This document shows, in pieces, positions 46,307 to 58,039 of a stretch of DNA of 64,000 nucleotides. The stretch is from the NCBI GenBank assembly GCA_030762935.1, contig CM060900.1:112806620-112870619 (forward strand), given 5' to 3'. The translations under genes were made by a program, and so were the position numbers. Origin of the DNA: Hymenopus coronatus (taxonomy: Eukaryota > Arthropoda > Insecta > Mantodea > Hymenopodidae). The notes under the pieces were generated by a model. It made no database searches and was not told the origin of the DNA. It saw nothing but the letters and a program-made list of their open reading frames with translations. Position 1 is the stretch's first letter. Each line of letters begins with the position of its first letter.

Positions 46307-46556
46307 CCATGCATCCTTTAAATAACTCTTAGGATTACTGTTAGTCAAAGATCTGAGGACATGTGCAGAGTCATGTGCCCATATTCATATTCATTTATTT
46401 CATCCTTCAGATCATGTATACATGATATGGACTCGTCAATAAGTTACATAGGAATATAACAATAAGTTAAAAGGACACACACACACACACACACACATAC
46501 ACATACACATATGCATACAGCATTTAGGGTCACCACACATATCCATACTGCCTTAA

Positions 46557-49500
46557 TTAGTAAGACTTATTTACATATTCCATAACTGAATAAAATGCAT
46601 TCTCTAATAGGTACAATTTGAGTTTTTTCTTAAACAGATTTACATTTTCAATATTTTTTATATTAAGGGGTAGCCTATTATACAGTTTTATTCCATTATG
46701 ATTTACACTGTTTTTGGCTAGATTCGTTCTGCAATATTGCACATGTAGATTTCCTTTCTGCCTTGTACTATGATAATGGATCTCTTGGTTATCTGGTAAC
46801 TGATGCCTTATTCGTCTGATATGATGGATAACTCCTAATATATACATACTTGGTGCAGTCATAATCCTTAACCTTTTGAACAGTTCCCTGCACGGAGATC
46901 TACTTGATTCGCCAGTCATTATTCTTATGGCCCGCTTTTGCAACCGAAAAACTTTTTCAGATTCTGTTGATGCCCCCCAGAACATTATTCCATACCTTAT
47001 ATGACTATGGATGTATGCAAAATAAGCGCTTCTAAAAACTTGCACACTCGTCACTCTTTTCAATGTACTCAATATGTAACATCCCACACTTAGTTTCTTG
47101 GTTAGCATATTTATATGTGTCCCCCATTTAAGATCTTCTGTAATAATTATCCCCAGGAATTTAGTTTGATCTTCATATTTTATGATTTCATTGTCTATTT
47201 TTATTTGCGGTTTTGCCACATTTCTATGATGACTCGAATGAAAACTCATAGCAACAGTTTTTTGTGTGTTTAATAGCAGTCTATTTACCTCAAACCAGTG
47301 TATCAATTTCGTTATATCCCCATTTACTTTTTTCTGAAGATCTCTGTCATTGTTTGCTTTTAGCAGCAGGTTTGTATCATCAGCAAATAACACCACTTCA
47401 GACTCCTGGACACATAATGGGAGATCATTTACATAAATCAAGAAAAGAAGAGGCCCCAATATAGATCCCTGTGGTACCCCCTGTCCTACCTTCCTCTGCG
47501 TAGATTGACATCTTTCTATACTGAGATGTTCTTTATTCAGGTTGCTAATTTCTACTACTTGAGATCGATTCGATAGGTAAGATTTAAACCATGCATTTGC
47601 TATTCCTCTAATACCATACACCTCTAACTTTCTCAGTAGTATATCATGATCAATCACATCATATGCCTTCGCTAGATCAAGGAACAAACCTATTGATTTC
47701 CCTTTCTTTTCAATAGCAGCAATAATTTTTTCAACTAGGGCGCAAACTGCCGATTCAGTAGATTTTTCTCGCCTAAAACCATGTTGTGTATCTGTGAGAA
47801 TTTTATTTTTCTCTAAAAAATTACTAATTCTATTGAACATTAGCTTCTCCAAAATCTTGGAGAATGCTGATAGCATAGAAATTGGTCTGTAATTTTGTAA
47901 CACATCTTGGGGTCCCTTTTTATGGAGGGGCCTAACTTTAGCTGTTTTTAATTTATCTGGGAAAACTCCTGTCTCAAAGGAGGTATTATAGATATTCAGT
48001 AATGGTTTTGCTATTTCCTCTACACAAACCTTTATTACTAGATCAGGAATCTCGTCTAGACCTGCTGAGAGCTTGCTTTTCAGCCCTTTTGCTGCCCTTA
48101 TCAGTTCCTGCTCATTTATAGGTTTAATAAATACTGAATTCATGCATCTTTTAATCTTACCGTTTTCTCTTGCTTTTATAACCCCTGTGTCATATTTATC
48201 TCTTACTAGTTTATTTGGACCCTCAACAAAATATGTATTAAACAATTCAGCTATTTTAACTGGATCTTTGATTTTTTGCCCTTCATGCATTAATTCAAAT
48301 TGGTTTATGCACAAATTTCTTTTCCCGGTTTCCTTATTGATTACTTCCCAGATTGCCTTACTTTGGTTTGTTGCTCTTTGAATATATTTATCATTTTCCA
48401 GTTTTTTTGCATCCCTAATAACTTTCCTGTATACTTTTTTATATTTATTTATACAACTTAAGTTTTCCCTTGACACCTTTCCCCTTTTTTCCAACATTGA
48501 TAGGAATTTGACTCTCTGTGAGGATACTTTTATACCTTTGGTCACCCACCCTTTTTGGTTTTTGTTCTTTATACTAACCTGTTTCAGTGGAAATGCTATA
48601 TTAAAATTGTGATGAACTGTTTCTATTAGCTTATCAAATTTTGCATGTACATCCTTTTCTTCATAAATGTCATGCCAACTTTCTTTGCTTAATAGGTATT
48701 TAAATTGCTTTTGATTTTCTTCATTAAAATGCCTTTTACTGCTTGTTATTCTACTTTTGTTCAATGACTGACTTGATACTTTTAGGATTTGCGCTTTGTG
48801 ATCCGAGATACCCGTTTCCATTACCTGCGCCGGCTGATCATAGTTCATATTTGTAGCTAACACATCAATAAGTGATACCGAGTTTTTTGATATTCTAGTG
48901 GGAACCTGTACTGTATTAATTATGTTGAAAACCCTGAATAAATTTTCTATTTCCATGCTTTTTTGGCTTTGCTGCAGTAAGTTAATGTTCCAATCCCCAC
49001 ACATGACAATATTTTTATACTTTTTTGTTAACTTCTGCAGTAGCTCATCTAATTTTTTTATGAATGTATTGAAGTCACTATCAGGTGTCCTGTAAATGCA
49101 TGCTATTACTGTTTGAGTTTTTGTTATCTCAGTGACTGAGAGCTCGAAATGTTTTTCTACACTTAAATACTGCAATTCTTTGACATCTTTCACTTCTATT
49201 TCTACATGAACAAATATCCCTGATCCTCCATGCATATATTTGTCCCTAATAAATACTGATGATAGTTTAAAATTGGCTATATTTACACAATTTACATTCT
49301 GCCCACTGAGCCAGTGTTCAGTGAGACATAGTACCTGTACGTTCATTTCCTCCGATGCCATTAGTACCTCTAATTCAGTTACTTTGTTACTTAAGCTTTG
49401 AACATTTAAATGGCAGATTTTTAAACAATTTTTCTTACCTGTCTGAAATGTTTTGCATGCTATTGTCTGCTTTTTTTTCTTCCCCTCCCCTTTTCCTACT

Positions 49501-49586
49501 AATGGTATCAAGTTGAGTACAAGCCTTTTGGGGCTCTGTAGTGATTTCCTTACCTTCTATGTTTGCCAGATAACCATAGACTCCAT
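46557..49586 (-). CDS. LINE ORF2: endonuclease-reverse transcriptase
   Basis: Nicks target DNA and copies the element RNA at the nick. An open frame of about 1000 codons ends at TAA 46557. Numbering from the TTG at 49511: endonuclease motifs HLNVQSL (34-40), LTEHW (63-67), GDWNIN (172-177), SLIDVLATN and ISDHK (235-239). RT motifs: YRPISM (541-546), LDLAKAYDVIDH (611-622), GVPQGSILGP (678-687) and catalytic FADD (709-712). It has the usual tail ending LFKKKLKLYLLENAF. The natural start is probably ATG at 49584-49586 (AAAAAAATGG). If so, an in-frame TAG at 49557-49559, codon 10, is the only visible lesion. No other ATG precedes the endonuclease domain. Confidence 0.92.
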
Positions 49587-49604
49587 TTTTTTCAACACCG
49601 CTCA

Positions 49605-50705
49605 CTACACAATTTGGTTTTTTTGCCTGAGATGGCTTACAACCCTACCTAACAACCTGCCAAATTTACTCACCCCCCTTCTGTTCAAATGTAATCCATC
49701 ACGACCCAAGTCATAGTCTCTAATCCATGCATTTCCATCCACATACATACAGTCATGTTCACTGCATAACCATTCAAGCACTGAGTTTATAGCGTCTATG
49801 AAGCGATCATCTTCATCTCTGCGGCGTAAAATAGCACTAACACAAATCCTGGCTCGTGGAAAGAGTTCCTTTGTGGTTTTCACCAGCTGTAACGTTTCTC
49901 GCATGATATCAGGCGTGTCTGCGCTGCATACGTTGTTGGTGCCTGCGTGTATAACTATGTTGTCCAGGTCATCTCTGTTTTCCCGTAGTTTCTTTTCAAT
50001 ATGCTGTAGCCTGGCTCCTGGGAAACAATACACTATGATGTCTTCGTCCACATATTCACTAGTATGACGTACTAATGAGTCCCCTATAATTATGGCTGAT
50101 CTTTTCTCGAACACGTGTTCACCCACATTTTTAGTTTTGCTCGGCGTGCTTTCCTGCTGGCTTCCATCTTCAGAATGCACCGTTTCTTCTGTGTCGGCTT
50201 GGTTTTGTGCTGCTGGGTTCGTTTCCAGCACCCGAAAACTATTGGACAGCAGAACTTCATCTTTCCGTGCACTCGCTAAATTGTTTCCCCGGGACCGACG
50301 CTTTGCATTCACGTTTACCCACTGAGCTGTTTCACTTCTGCTAGGCCATTTCTGTTCATCTCCCTCCTTGCACCTCGTTGTTTTCTCATTTTCATTCCTT
50401 ATTCTTTTATTTTCACTTAGTTCGTTTATTTCTTTATTTGCCGCCACGAGGTCTTTCCTGAGGATCTCGATCACTAACCGAAGTGATGCTACACTCTCAT
50501 GCGCGTCACCCGATCTCCAGTCACAACACATATTCACAGATCTCTCATTTTTCCGACCCGCTCCACTCGAACTTCCATTTTCACTATTCCATCCACCTTT
50601 GATTTGGCCACAACTCATTTTATTTTCTCCATTTAACGCAAACTCTCCCATATTTGCCCCCAAACTCCTGGACACTTCTGTTTCACATCTCTCAACCGCC
50701 GCCAT
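49605..50705 (-). CDS. LINE ORF1 with SGNH-esterase-like domain
   Basis: 366 residues, starting at ATG 50705 in context AAGATGGCG. Residues 70-105 form a likely coiled coil (SLRLVIEILRKDLVAANKEI). A charged linker follows. From about 203 comes a GDSL/SGNH fold: IIIGDSLVRH (206-215, nucleophile Ser), HAGTNN (253-258, Asn block) and GRDGLHLN (334-341, Asp/His block). In CR1-type LINEs this ORF1 binds RNA and lipid/membrane-related roles have been proposed. The catalytic triad residues look present. ORF1 ends in tandem stops TAG TGA and is in the same frame as ORF2. No lesion seen. Confidence 0.9.
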   Translation of the reverse strand: MAAVERCETEVSRSLGANMGEFALNGENKMSCGQIKGGWNSENGSSSGAGRKNERSVNMCCDWRSGDAHESVASLRLVIEILRKDLVAANKEINELSENKRIRNENEKTTRCKEGDEQKWPSRSETAQWVNVNAKRRSRGNNLASARKDEVLLSNSFRVLETNPAAQNQADTEETVHSEDGSQQESTPSKTKNVGEHVFEKRSAIIIGDSLVRHTSEYVDEDIIVYCFPGARLQHIEKKLRENRDDLDNIVIHAGTNNVCSADTPDIMRETLQLVKTTKELFPRARICVSAILRRRDEDDRFIDAINSVLEWLCSEHDCMYVDGNAWIRDYDLGRDGLHLNRRGVSKFGRLLGRVVSHLRQKNQIV

Positions 50706-50745
50706 CTTGCTCCAGATGATGACAATCTAGAATCAGCCCAATTAT

Positions 50746-53214
50746 AAAGCACAAACAGGTACCTACTTCAAATAAATAATGGTTGTAATTATATCACCAT
50801 GAAGCATTCATATCATTCATGGATGGGGAGAACTGAATTATGCTGAAAATAAGAAATATTAAGTGAAAATAAATGTGCACTTTGCCTAAATGTAATTTCT
50901 TGTTAAACATAAATGAAATAATGGTATATTTGTCTCTTAGGGTGTTATTGCCCCTAATCACATACTGTTATTAATATTGGTAGTTTATTGAATGTAATAA
51001 ATTTATTCAGTAAACTCTGAAATATTCTATAACAAAAAGCAAAAGAGAATCTCATGTTTTTAGTAAGGTACATATCCTGCTTTCCAAAATGTACATTTGT
51101 TTTCTTTGAACCCTATCTAATAAATAGTCAGAAAATTTGTGACTCTTAATTGCATTACTTAACTCCCCACCGCACTGAGCACCTATCTGTTATAATGATG
51201 ACTAAAATTTGATGTATACAGCCAAATAGGAATAAAGATGCCTTACCCATATATGGAGAAGCATAAGATATTATAGGTTGGTTCACAATATTGTAAGAAC
51301 AGAAACGAGAATGGGAAGCATGCCTCATTTTGCTTCACAATAACCTGGTAACAAGATCGAGAATATATGTCAATGACCATGTCGAAGGCAAGGAGAAAGT
51401 GTATTTTATTTGCCAGGATGACATTTTTTGTAACTGACAAATTATAAGTTTCATCTGCTTTCAGTTCAGTCATTATAATGCTGGTTAAATCTACTTGAAT
51501 TATTAAAAAGTATCAAGAATTTTAATATTTATCTCGTAAAAGGGAATGATGAGACCGTCAAACATCAAGTTGTTCTTTCTAACACTAGAAATAAGGAAAG
51601 CCAGCTGGTCTTCAAACATCCTAAAATTCAACATCTACAAAATTGCAGAAAGTGTCCAGTTCAACTCAAACAGAAATTAGAAATATTGTTTCAGTGCTTC
51701 CCATAAGTTCAATGACATTAGGGAAATTTGCAACTAAGCAATGGGTGGACCCATTTATAACTAGGGCCTGGAATTTTGGGTGGGATAAACCTTCATTTTA
51801 CGTTTCTTGTGTGCTTAAAATAGGTTTTTAGCCTTTGCTTTGTGGATCAGTACAGAACCAGTAATTTTCCATTTTTGCTAGCTTTGAGAGATTCATTTAT
51901 GACTTTTGTTTTCAAAAAGAGTACACTGTGAAAGATATTCATAAAATCACATGAGAATTGATTTTACTGTTTTCTGTAAGTTACTTTTTGGCATTCTAGT
52001 AGCTAACTACCATACACATCCAAATTTTCTGGCATAAACAATTTCTACTATCATGTAACACATTCTTGTATGAAGAACAGAAAATAATATAATTGAAGCA
52101 GGCTACAAACATATATGCTAATGCAGCAAGTTCAAGAGGTAATCTTCCTGTATATCTTTCTCCTTGTAATATTACCATGATTGCATTGGAGAATCTTCTG
52201 CAGCTTCAACAAATATGCAGCTCCCATTGGTCCAGGTATTTTTATTTCTGGAAACATCACCAAAGATGTTCAGAGCTACATTACTAGCAGGGTTACACTT
52301 TCCAGCTGAGAAAGTTTGTATAGGTGCTATGAAATTCACATATTCTGTTTCAGGAATGTGAATCAAATATGGATCTTGAAACTTGTAAATTAAATAGTAA
52401 GGGAAAAAAAATTAGGTGAAAACCTAAAAATCGGGTCAGAATTATAACGGTACTATAATGAAATATCAGCATGGATTGTGGTGTGAAGGTGGAAAAAAAC
52501 ATTAATGTGCTATTTTTAATAGCACTTGCAATAAAAATAAATGTACATTACATTTACAAGATGCTGTTTGCATGAAGCACCAATTATTTCTGCTCAGCCT
52601 TTAGAATATGTGTAATGACATGCAGCAGGAACTCAAGACAATAGTTATGATTTGTTCCTCCCCCTCCCATAAATGCCAGTGAAAGTGAGCTGAAATTCAA
52701 AATTTGTATTCTGTACCTTTCATTATGGAACTGGGCTCTTCAATCTTAGTGTCACCTATTAATTTAGGAACATATTTTTAAAAATAAAATATATATTTTA
52801 CTGTTAATAATTCATTTTCAGAGGAAAGTGTATATTCAGCACATTTGTAGCACTTTTTTGTGGTAAGCTTTTGTAATGGCTTTCTTTTTTATAGATTTAA
52901 GATTATTTTAATTTTCTCTATTTTTATACAGAAATTTGTATGGGAGTAATTTTTCTATAAACTAACATTTTAAAGGCATATTGCCTTAGCTAACTGAAGG
53001 CTTGTAGATTCATTTTCATGGAGCAAGTATTTTTTTTTACCTTACTCCCATTTCTGTTGGTGAAATAATAAAGCTTAGAGCATTAATGTTAATTATAGTT
53101 ACTGAAAATTGTGACAAAATTGGAACACTCGGAAGAAAGGAATAGTTAGCATATTCAGCAAAAGCATTTTTATATGAACTATATAAACATTATCAATAAT
53201 AATTAGTTCTATGA
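50746..53214. other. Downstream intergenic, unclassified
   Basis: No motif recognised on either strand. Confidence 0.5.
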
Positions 53215-53475
53215 TGGAGGGCGAGCAACATGAAAGTTGGTTGAAACCAGATGGAACCATGAGAGAGACCACAACCCGACCACAGCAACTAGGCGGAATG
53301 ATGCCATGGTGCTTTGTCAATAACTTCCATGTGATGGAATTGAATGGTTACAACACCTAGACCTGGGAAGCAGCAGGGAAGTATCCTGGTCAGGGAAGAA
53401 TTCCCATGCCCCACTGGGACTCAAACCTGGGTCACCCATGCCAGAGGCAGTGTGCTTTGTTGATGGCTAATTCTA
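53215..53475 (-). mobile_element. tRNA-derived SINE, old
   Basis: Minus strand: GCACACTGCCTCTGGCATGG at the A-box position, GGTTTGAGTCCCAG as B box, then a body ending near 53215. Diverged; borders approximate. Confidence 0.6.
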
Positions 53476-54600
53476 CATTGTAACAAAAATAAACAAACAA
53501 ACAAAAAATATTCATATATTTGTATATTTGAAAATCCTGATTCTGTTTGCAGCAAAACTATATGAAACTTCCCATTTGCATTATTCAGTACATAGCCATT
53601 CAATATTGAAAGATCTGTTAATATTTTCTTAAGAAGGAGTTAAAATTTAAATGAAATAGTGTTTAACTCTCTTATACTTAGTGATATTTCACATTTTCAC
53701 TAAACACTGATAAAACTAGAAAATCTTTATATTAGTTTATATATTTTGGATTTTCCACACTCAGAATAACCTATTTTCTTATCAGGTTGTAGACTCGTCT
53801 TGATCCATAAATTTGCAAAATCTGATGAACTGAATGGCCATGTGTAATAGCCAATTTCTCTTAATGGGTTAAAAAATATTGCATTGTTCCCTTCAGTTCA
53901 CCCTCAGACTGTAACGTTAAAATTGAGAATCTTCATTTGAATGTCGATTTCTCTCTAGATGAAGTTAAATTTCCTCTACCTTCCATAGATCCTCATTCTG
54001 TGTGTGCGCATTTGTGCATGCATGCGTGTGTAAGAGAGAGAGAGATATTACTCAAAGTAACATCCAAATGTAAAACAAGTGAACATTATTGTTGATGAGC
54101 AATTACTCCAAAGTTAAAAAGCCATCAATATGATCTGAGATGTGAAACAGGGTATATTAAAAAAGGCAAAGGAAGGAGTAAACAGACAACTGAAAGATGC
54201 TGACAGTATGATCTTGTGTTGTGTTTGTGGCATTCAGTATTTTTACTGTATCTAGCCATGTGTACATACAATGTACATAGTAGATAGAGAAGGTATTGTA
54301 TTCCACTCAAATGTTTGATGTCGAGATTTCACTTGAAATATATATATTGAATCTGAAAGAAGCATTTTTATAAAAATATCTGCACACGTGCGTGTGTGGA
54401 CAGCATAGCTCAAAAACAAAAAGACTGTTAAATACCACACTATTCATGTTTAGTGTCTTCCAAGGATGTGACACAAAGATTTTCAAGAAAATCCCCCCCC
54501 CCCCACCATAAACTACCCTGTACATGGAAAAATTTTTGAAAATTTTGCTTTTTTTTCAAAAATGGCTCTAACAATGTTGATTAAAATAAAGCATATTAAA
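53476..54600. other. Intergenic, unclassified
   Basis: A short GA run at 54030 and a C11 tract at 54484. Nothing else recognised. Confidence 0.5.
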
Positions 54601-54780
54601 GATCCTGATATATGGTGGACTTTGAGACAGTGATGTGTTTTAACAATTAAAATTTAGTTTAGTCGATTTTGTAACACTACATCACTTACTTTTTTATTTC
54701 GGAAAACATGTTTCAGAAGCCATGTGCTTCCATTGTCAATTCCATTGTTACAAAATCGACTAAACTAAATTTTAATTCAT
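54601..54780 (-). mobile_element. Solo Penelope terminus in an inverted-repeat hairpin
   Basis: No coding sequence. The core is a ribozyme-like segment (54701-54743) followed, on the minus strand, by AAGTAAGTGATGTAGTGTTAC, as at other Penelope ends. On both sides lie inverted copies of AATTTAGTTTAGTCGATTTTGT (about 54650-54672 and 54750-54775), so the unit can fold into a long hairpin with the ribozyme in the loop. The left part repeats 26531-26586. Confidence 0.65.
54701..54743 (-). ncRNA. Hammerhead-like ribozyme scaffold, solo
   Basis: Minus strand: helix I GGAA (54743-54740) with UUCC (54704-54701). Core UUGACAAU (54739-54732). Helix II GGAAGC with GCUUCU (terminal G-U), loop ACAUG. GAAAC (54714-54710), AU, GU, U at 54705. 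All three helices are formed. Confidence 0.65.
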
Positions 54781-54789
54781 ATTAAAGAT

Positions 54790-56480
54790 ATTTATATCAC
54801 AAATAAAAAAATATATTTTGAATTTTCTGGAAGTAACCACTCAAGACCTCTTTGTTGTGGATGAGTTTTGTAGACTTTTACATAACAGTTAAATTATAAA
54901 AGATAGACTGAAACCTGCTACACAAAAAATGTAGATCTCAATAAATCACATAACTTATGTTTTATGATTTTTCTTGTACAGTTGATCATTTTCGAGATAT
55001 ACATTGCTTTTGGTTTCATTTTTAAGCCATCTAACTTTTCTCAAATGGGACCATGCAGTGCGAACCGAACCTCAGTTGTTTCACATAGTGACCTGCTTTT
55101 AAAAGATTTGACTATTGCTTTAGCTTAATGTATTCACTTATCTCCTTCTTACAAGGAAGCAAGTAATAAGAATAATTTTGCTAATGTTTATCTCGATTAG
55201 AATGATGTTAATAAAAGAATAGTTTGTATATGGAACAGGTAGAGAGAATTATTTGAATGGAACACTTCAGATTTTTTTTGGGAATACTATCACAGTGAAA
55301 TGTGCAAGTGGAAAGATAGGCATCTTGCCAATACATGCTTTTAACTTTAAGGAATCAAATGCAGAAAGAATTTAATGTTTTAAATGGGAATGTCAAAGGG
55401 CTGAACCAACCAAATGGATGTTAACAGAAATACCTCATGATGTAATTTTTCTTTAGCTGTCATAAAAACAGCAAAGACAAATATTGCAAAATATATAGCT
55501 TTCACCCATAAATGACACTGAATACCATGCAAGTACAGCATAATTAACAGAAAATTTTGTTATTGATGAATTTCACATAAAAAAATTGAAAAACATACTC
55601 TTTGGTGTATAATATAGCTAACATTCTTGTTTTAAGAATTTTCGTCTTCATAATTCAAATATCATCAGCTATGAGGTATTGTTTCTTCAAGAAAAATATA
55701 TAATTTTGCATGAACAAGGAATATTGTATAACCAGAATTTGCAGTTGCTAACTTGTTATGCATGTATACTTGCTCCATGGTTGTCCAGTGTTACTAGTTG
55801 TGTGCCTTCTACAAAGTTATCTATTTTGGTACATAAATATCTCAAAACCGTCTCAGCTGTTACACTGCATGAGGGATACCTGACATTTATTTTATAAATG
55901 ATTGTGCCTTGTTTGCCTATTGTAGGGATAAAAAAATATTGATACTAGCATTGTAGAGTCTAAATACTGTGATTTTTGTATAATTTGGCTTCTCTTTCGT
56001 GGGTGTGAATTTCTATTTAATGAGAATGTTTGTATATGTTTTGTATAGATTTATTTTTGAAAACACTTTTATATTTGTTACCTGATGTTTTTGACTAATT
56101 GACCCTACATAGATGTTTCAGATATGTAAGGCCTAAAAATAATTTGCAATTGTCTCTTTGTAATACTATACCTCAACAGCAGATTTCTGTAGGTCAAGCA
56201 AACTTAATGTTTCCAATGTATTCTCAGATGATGTTATCTTGTGAGCTGAACAATTTGTTTTGAATTGTAAATATTTATTAGGGTGTATGATAAACATACT
56301 GTTTACTGTAATGAAATCTAACACTACAATATTGAACACACTCTCATAGATTATTCTCAAAAGGTAAATGTGAGGTAACCTTCAGATTTTTGAATCTGGG
56401 CCTTAAAATGCCTGGAAGAGGGGAGAAGAGGACTGTAGATATGATTGAATATATTAATATAAGCTGATTTCATACCACTT
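54790..56480. other. Intergenic, mostly unclassified
   Basis: Apart from the dispersed repeat at 55155-55275, no motif recognised. Confidence 0.5.
55155..55275 (+). repeat. Dispersed repeat, copy B
   Basis: Same ordered blocks as 29875-30020 (GGAAGCAAGTAATAAGA, GCTAATGTTTATCTCGATTAG, then GAATGGAACAC). Confidence 0.6.
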
Positions 56481-56489
56481 TTTCACTTC

Positions 56490-57170
56490 ACCATGCAAGG
56501 TGTGCTATCTGTAATATAAAGCAGAATTTTGTCATGTTGAACACCCGGGGGGGATAATAAATGAATGGCTTGGTCAGTCAATTTACAAATTGATGAGCAG
56601 TTGCTCCTCTCCAAGAAGTCTGTTGTTAGAAGAAGTGTCTTTCCAGAACTGGCTGCCTCGAGTGTACCCACAATTACATATGCAACATAGCACCCTTTGA
56701 CATCAGTAGTTTCATCATTCGATGCAAATGCTGGCCTATTTCCAATATTATTCCTGATTCTTGACATTGTGTCTTCATAGCATTGACTTAAATAGTGTTT
56801 ACATTGTGTGGATTCATCTGGAATGCATTGGCAATTATTCCGCTCCAAAAATCTCGTCCCTTTGGTTTGTTTAATTTTTTCAATGGAATGCTCACAAAGT
56901 TCTTTAAAAACACAGAGGATTTACAGGATGGGAGGTTAGAATTTCCCCTAGAAGAACCTGAAATCAACACATATTGTCTTTCCATTTCAGTACAGCTTTA
57001 ATACGTTTTTCACACACAATATGCTGCTGCACAACAAACCATTTTTCTGCACTTACATTGCAAAATTTAAAAATAAAATGCTGCGTGTTTAAATAAATCT
57101 TTCCCAAACTTATTTGATAGCTGATGTAAAAATGTGCTTTTTGCTGGTTTCACTTTTGGCATTTTGGTGC
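56490..57170 (-). pseudogene. hAT-type (CGG-binding-protein-like) transposase remnant
   Basis: Minus strand in order: MPKVKPAKSTFLHQLSNKFG at about 57160, then (frameshift) VSIPLKKLNKPKGRDFW, then 56483-56848 with CQCIPDESTQCKHYLSQCYE, DTMSRIRNNIGNRPAF, ASNDETTDVKGCYVAYVIVG, GKTLLLTTDFLE and GVQHDKILLYITDSTPCMVK. The order matches the hAT-derived family that includes CGGBP1-like N-termini, as I remember it. The DET and D-x-x-P positions resemble DDE-region acidic residues. The C-terminal dimerisation part is missing. Confidence 0.65.
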
Positions 57171-57399
57171 ACTGAACTAGTCTATTAAAAAGATGTAGAT
57201 ATCTATATTGAAGCAAAACTTTTCCAGACCAAAAAGAGCTGGCGGTGCATGATTTATGACTTCTGTCCATCTGTCACTAGCATTTCTGAGAGTTTTCATA
57301 AAGAATAGTATGTGAGATAAGGTCAGCAAGTCTCTTTTTTTTCTTCCCCTTTTTTTCCATTTTTCCAAATTTTCTTTTGTTTTTCTATTTTATTACTGT

Positions 57400-57545
57400 G
57401 TTTAATTTTGCTTCTAATACCCACACATATATACATTTACAAACTCACAAACACCCATGCCCATGGCGGGACTCAAACCCACGATTCCCTGTGCCACAAA
57501 ACCAAAGCAAGACATTTAAGCAAGCATGGCCATGGGGACTGGCTT
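57400..57545 (-). mobile_element. tRNA-derived SINE, short
   Basis: Minus strand GTGGGTTTGAGTCCCGCC is a clear B box. The A-box side is decayed, and an AT-rich tail with GTGTGGGTATTAGAAGC follows. Confidence 0.55.
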
Positions 57546-57559
57546 GTCTTCAGCTGTTA

Positions 57560-58039
57560 TAATCTCTATGCTAAGTTTTATCTTGTGTCTGTTTTGAAAA
57601 CCAAAGATAGAATACTATTTCTGTGAATCTTAACACTACTTTTGTAGTACCGACCACTTTGGCTATGTGAAAAACATATATTTTTGTAGTTTACATTTAA
57701 AACTATCATAAAATCCAAAAATATTACAAAATGAAGAATAACATGAAATGACTTTTGAAGTCAAATGGGAAAAAAAAGGGGGGGGGGAATATAAAAATCT
57801 ATTGTTATTCTGCTTCATTATAACTTGCAATGCATATTTATACAGTAAAGTATACTACAAAACTTAGCCATCAGGCTCACAGTCCATTTCCGGTCATGTA
57901 CTGTACACTTGGCTGGCAGTCACACAGCCTGTCGCCCATTCACACAAGCATGGGCGTCAAATAAAATATCAAATCACATGAACAATTATCAGAATAAATA
58001 CGAAACATACCTTATCACAGGAGATGATGTCCATGTGCA
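57560..58039. other. Intergenic, unclassified
   Basis: A G11 run at about 57778. Nothing else recognised. Confidence 0.5.

Larger units (their letters stand above)
46385..50745 (-). mobile_element. Near-intact CR1-group LINE
   Basis: About 4.3-kb element on the strand opposite the host gene, starting 1.2 kb past its stop codon. Order on the minus strand: short 5' leader, ORF1 (50705-49605), 93-bp gap, ORF2 (to 46557), then a 3' UTR. The UTR has a CA repeat (46475-46500), a palindrome ATCATGTATACATGAT near 46424, and an ending in ATGAAT repeats near 46385. An ORF1 with an SGNH esterase-like domain and an ORF2 with AP-type endonuclease plus RT are typical of the CR1/L2 side of the Jockey superfamily. 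Ends are approximate and I found no target-site duplication. Confidence 0.88.

Noticed and set aside
48073..50730. Several + strand frames of 60-120 codons
   Set aside because: They lie opposite the LINE ORFs and carry no motif.
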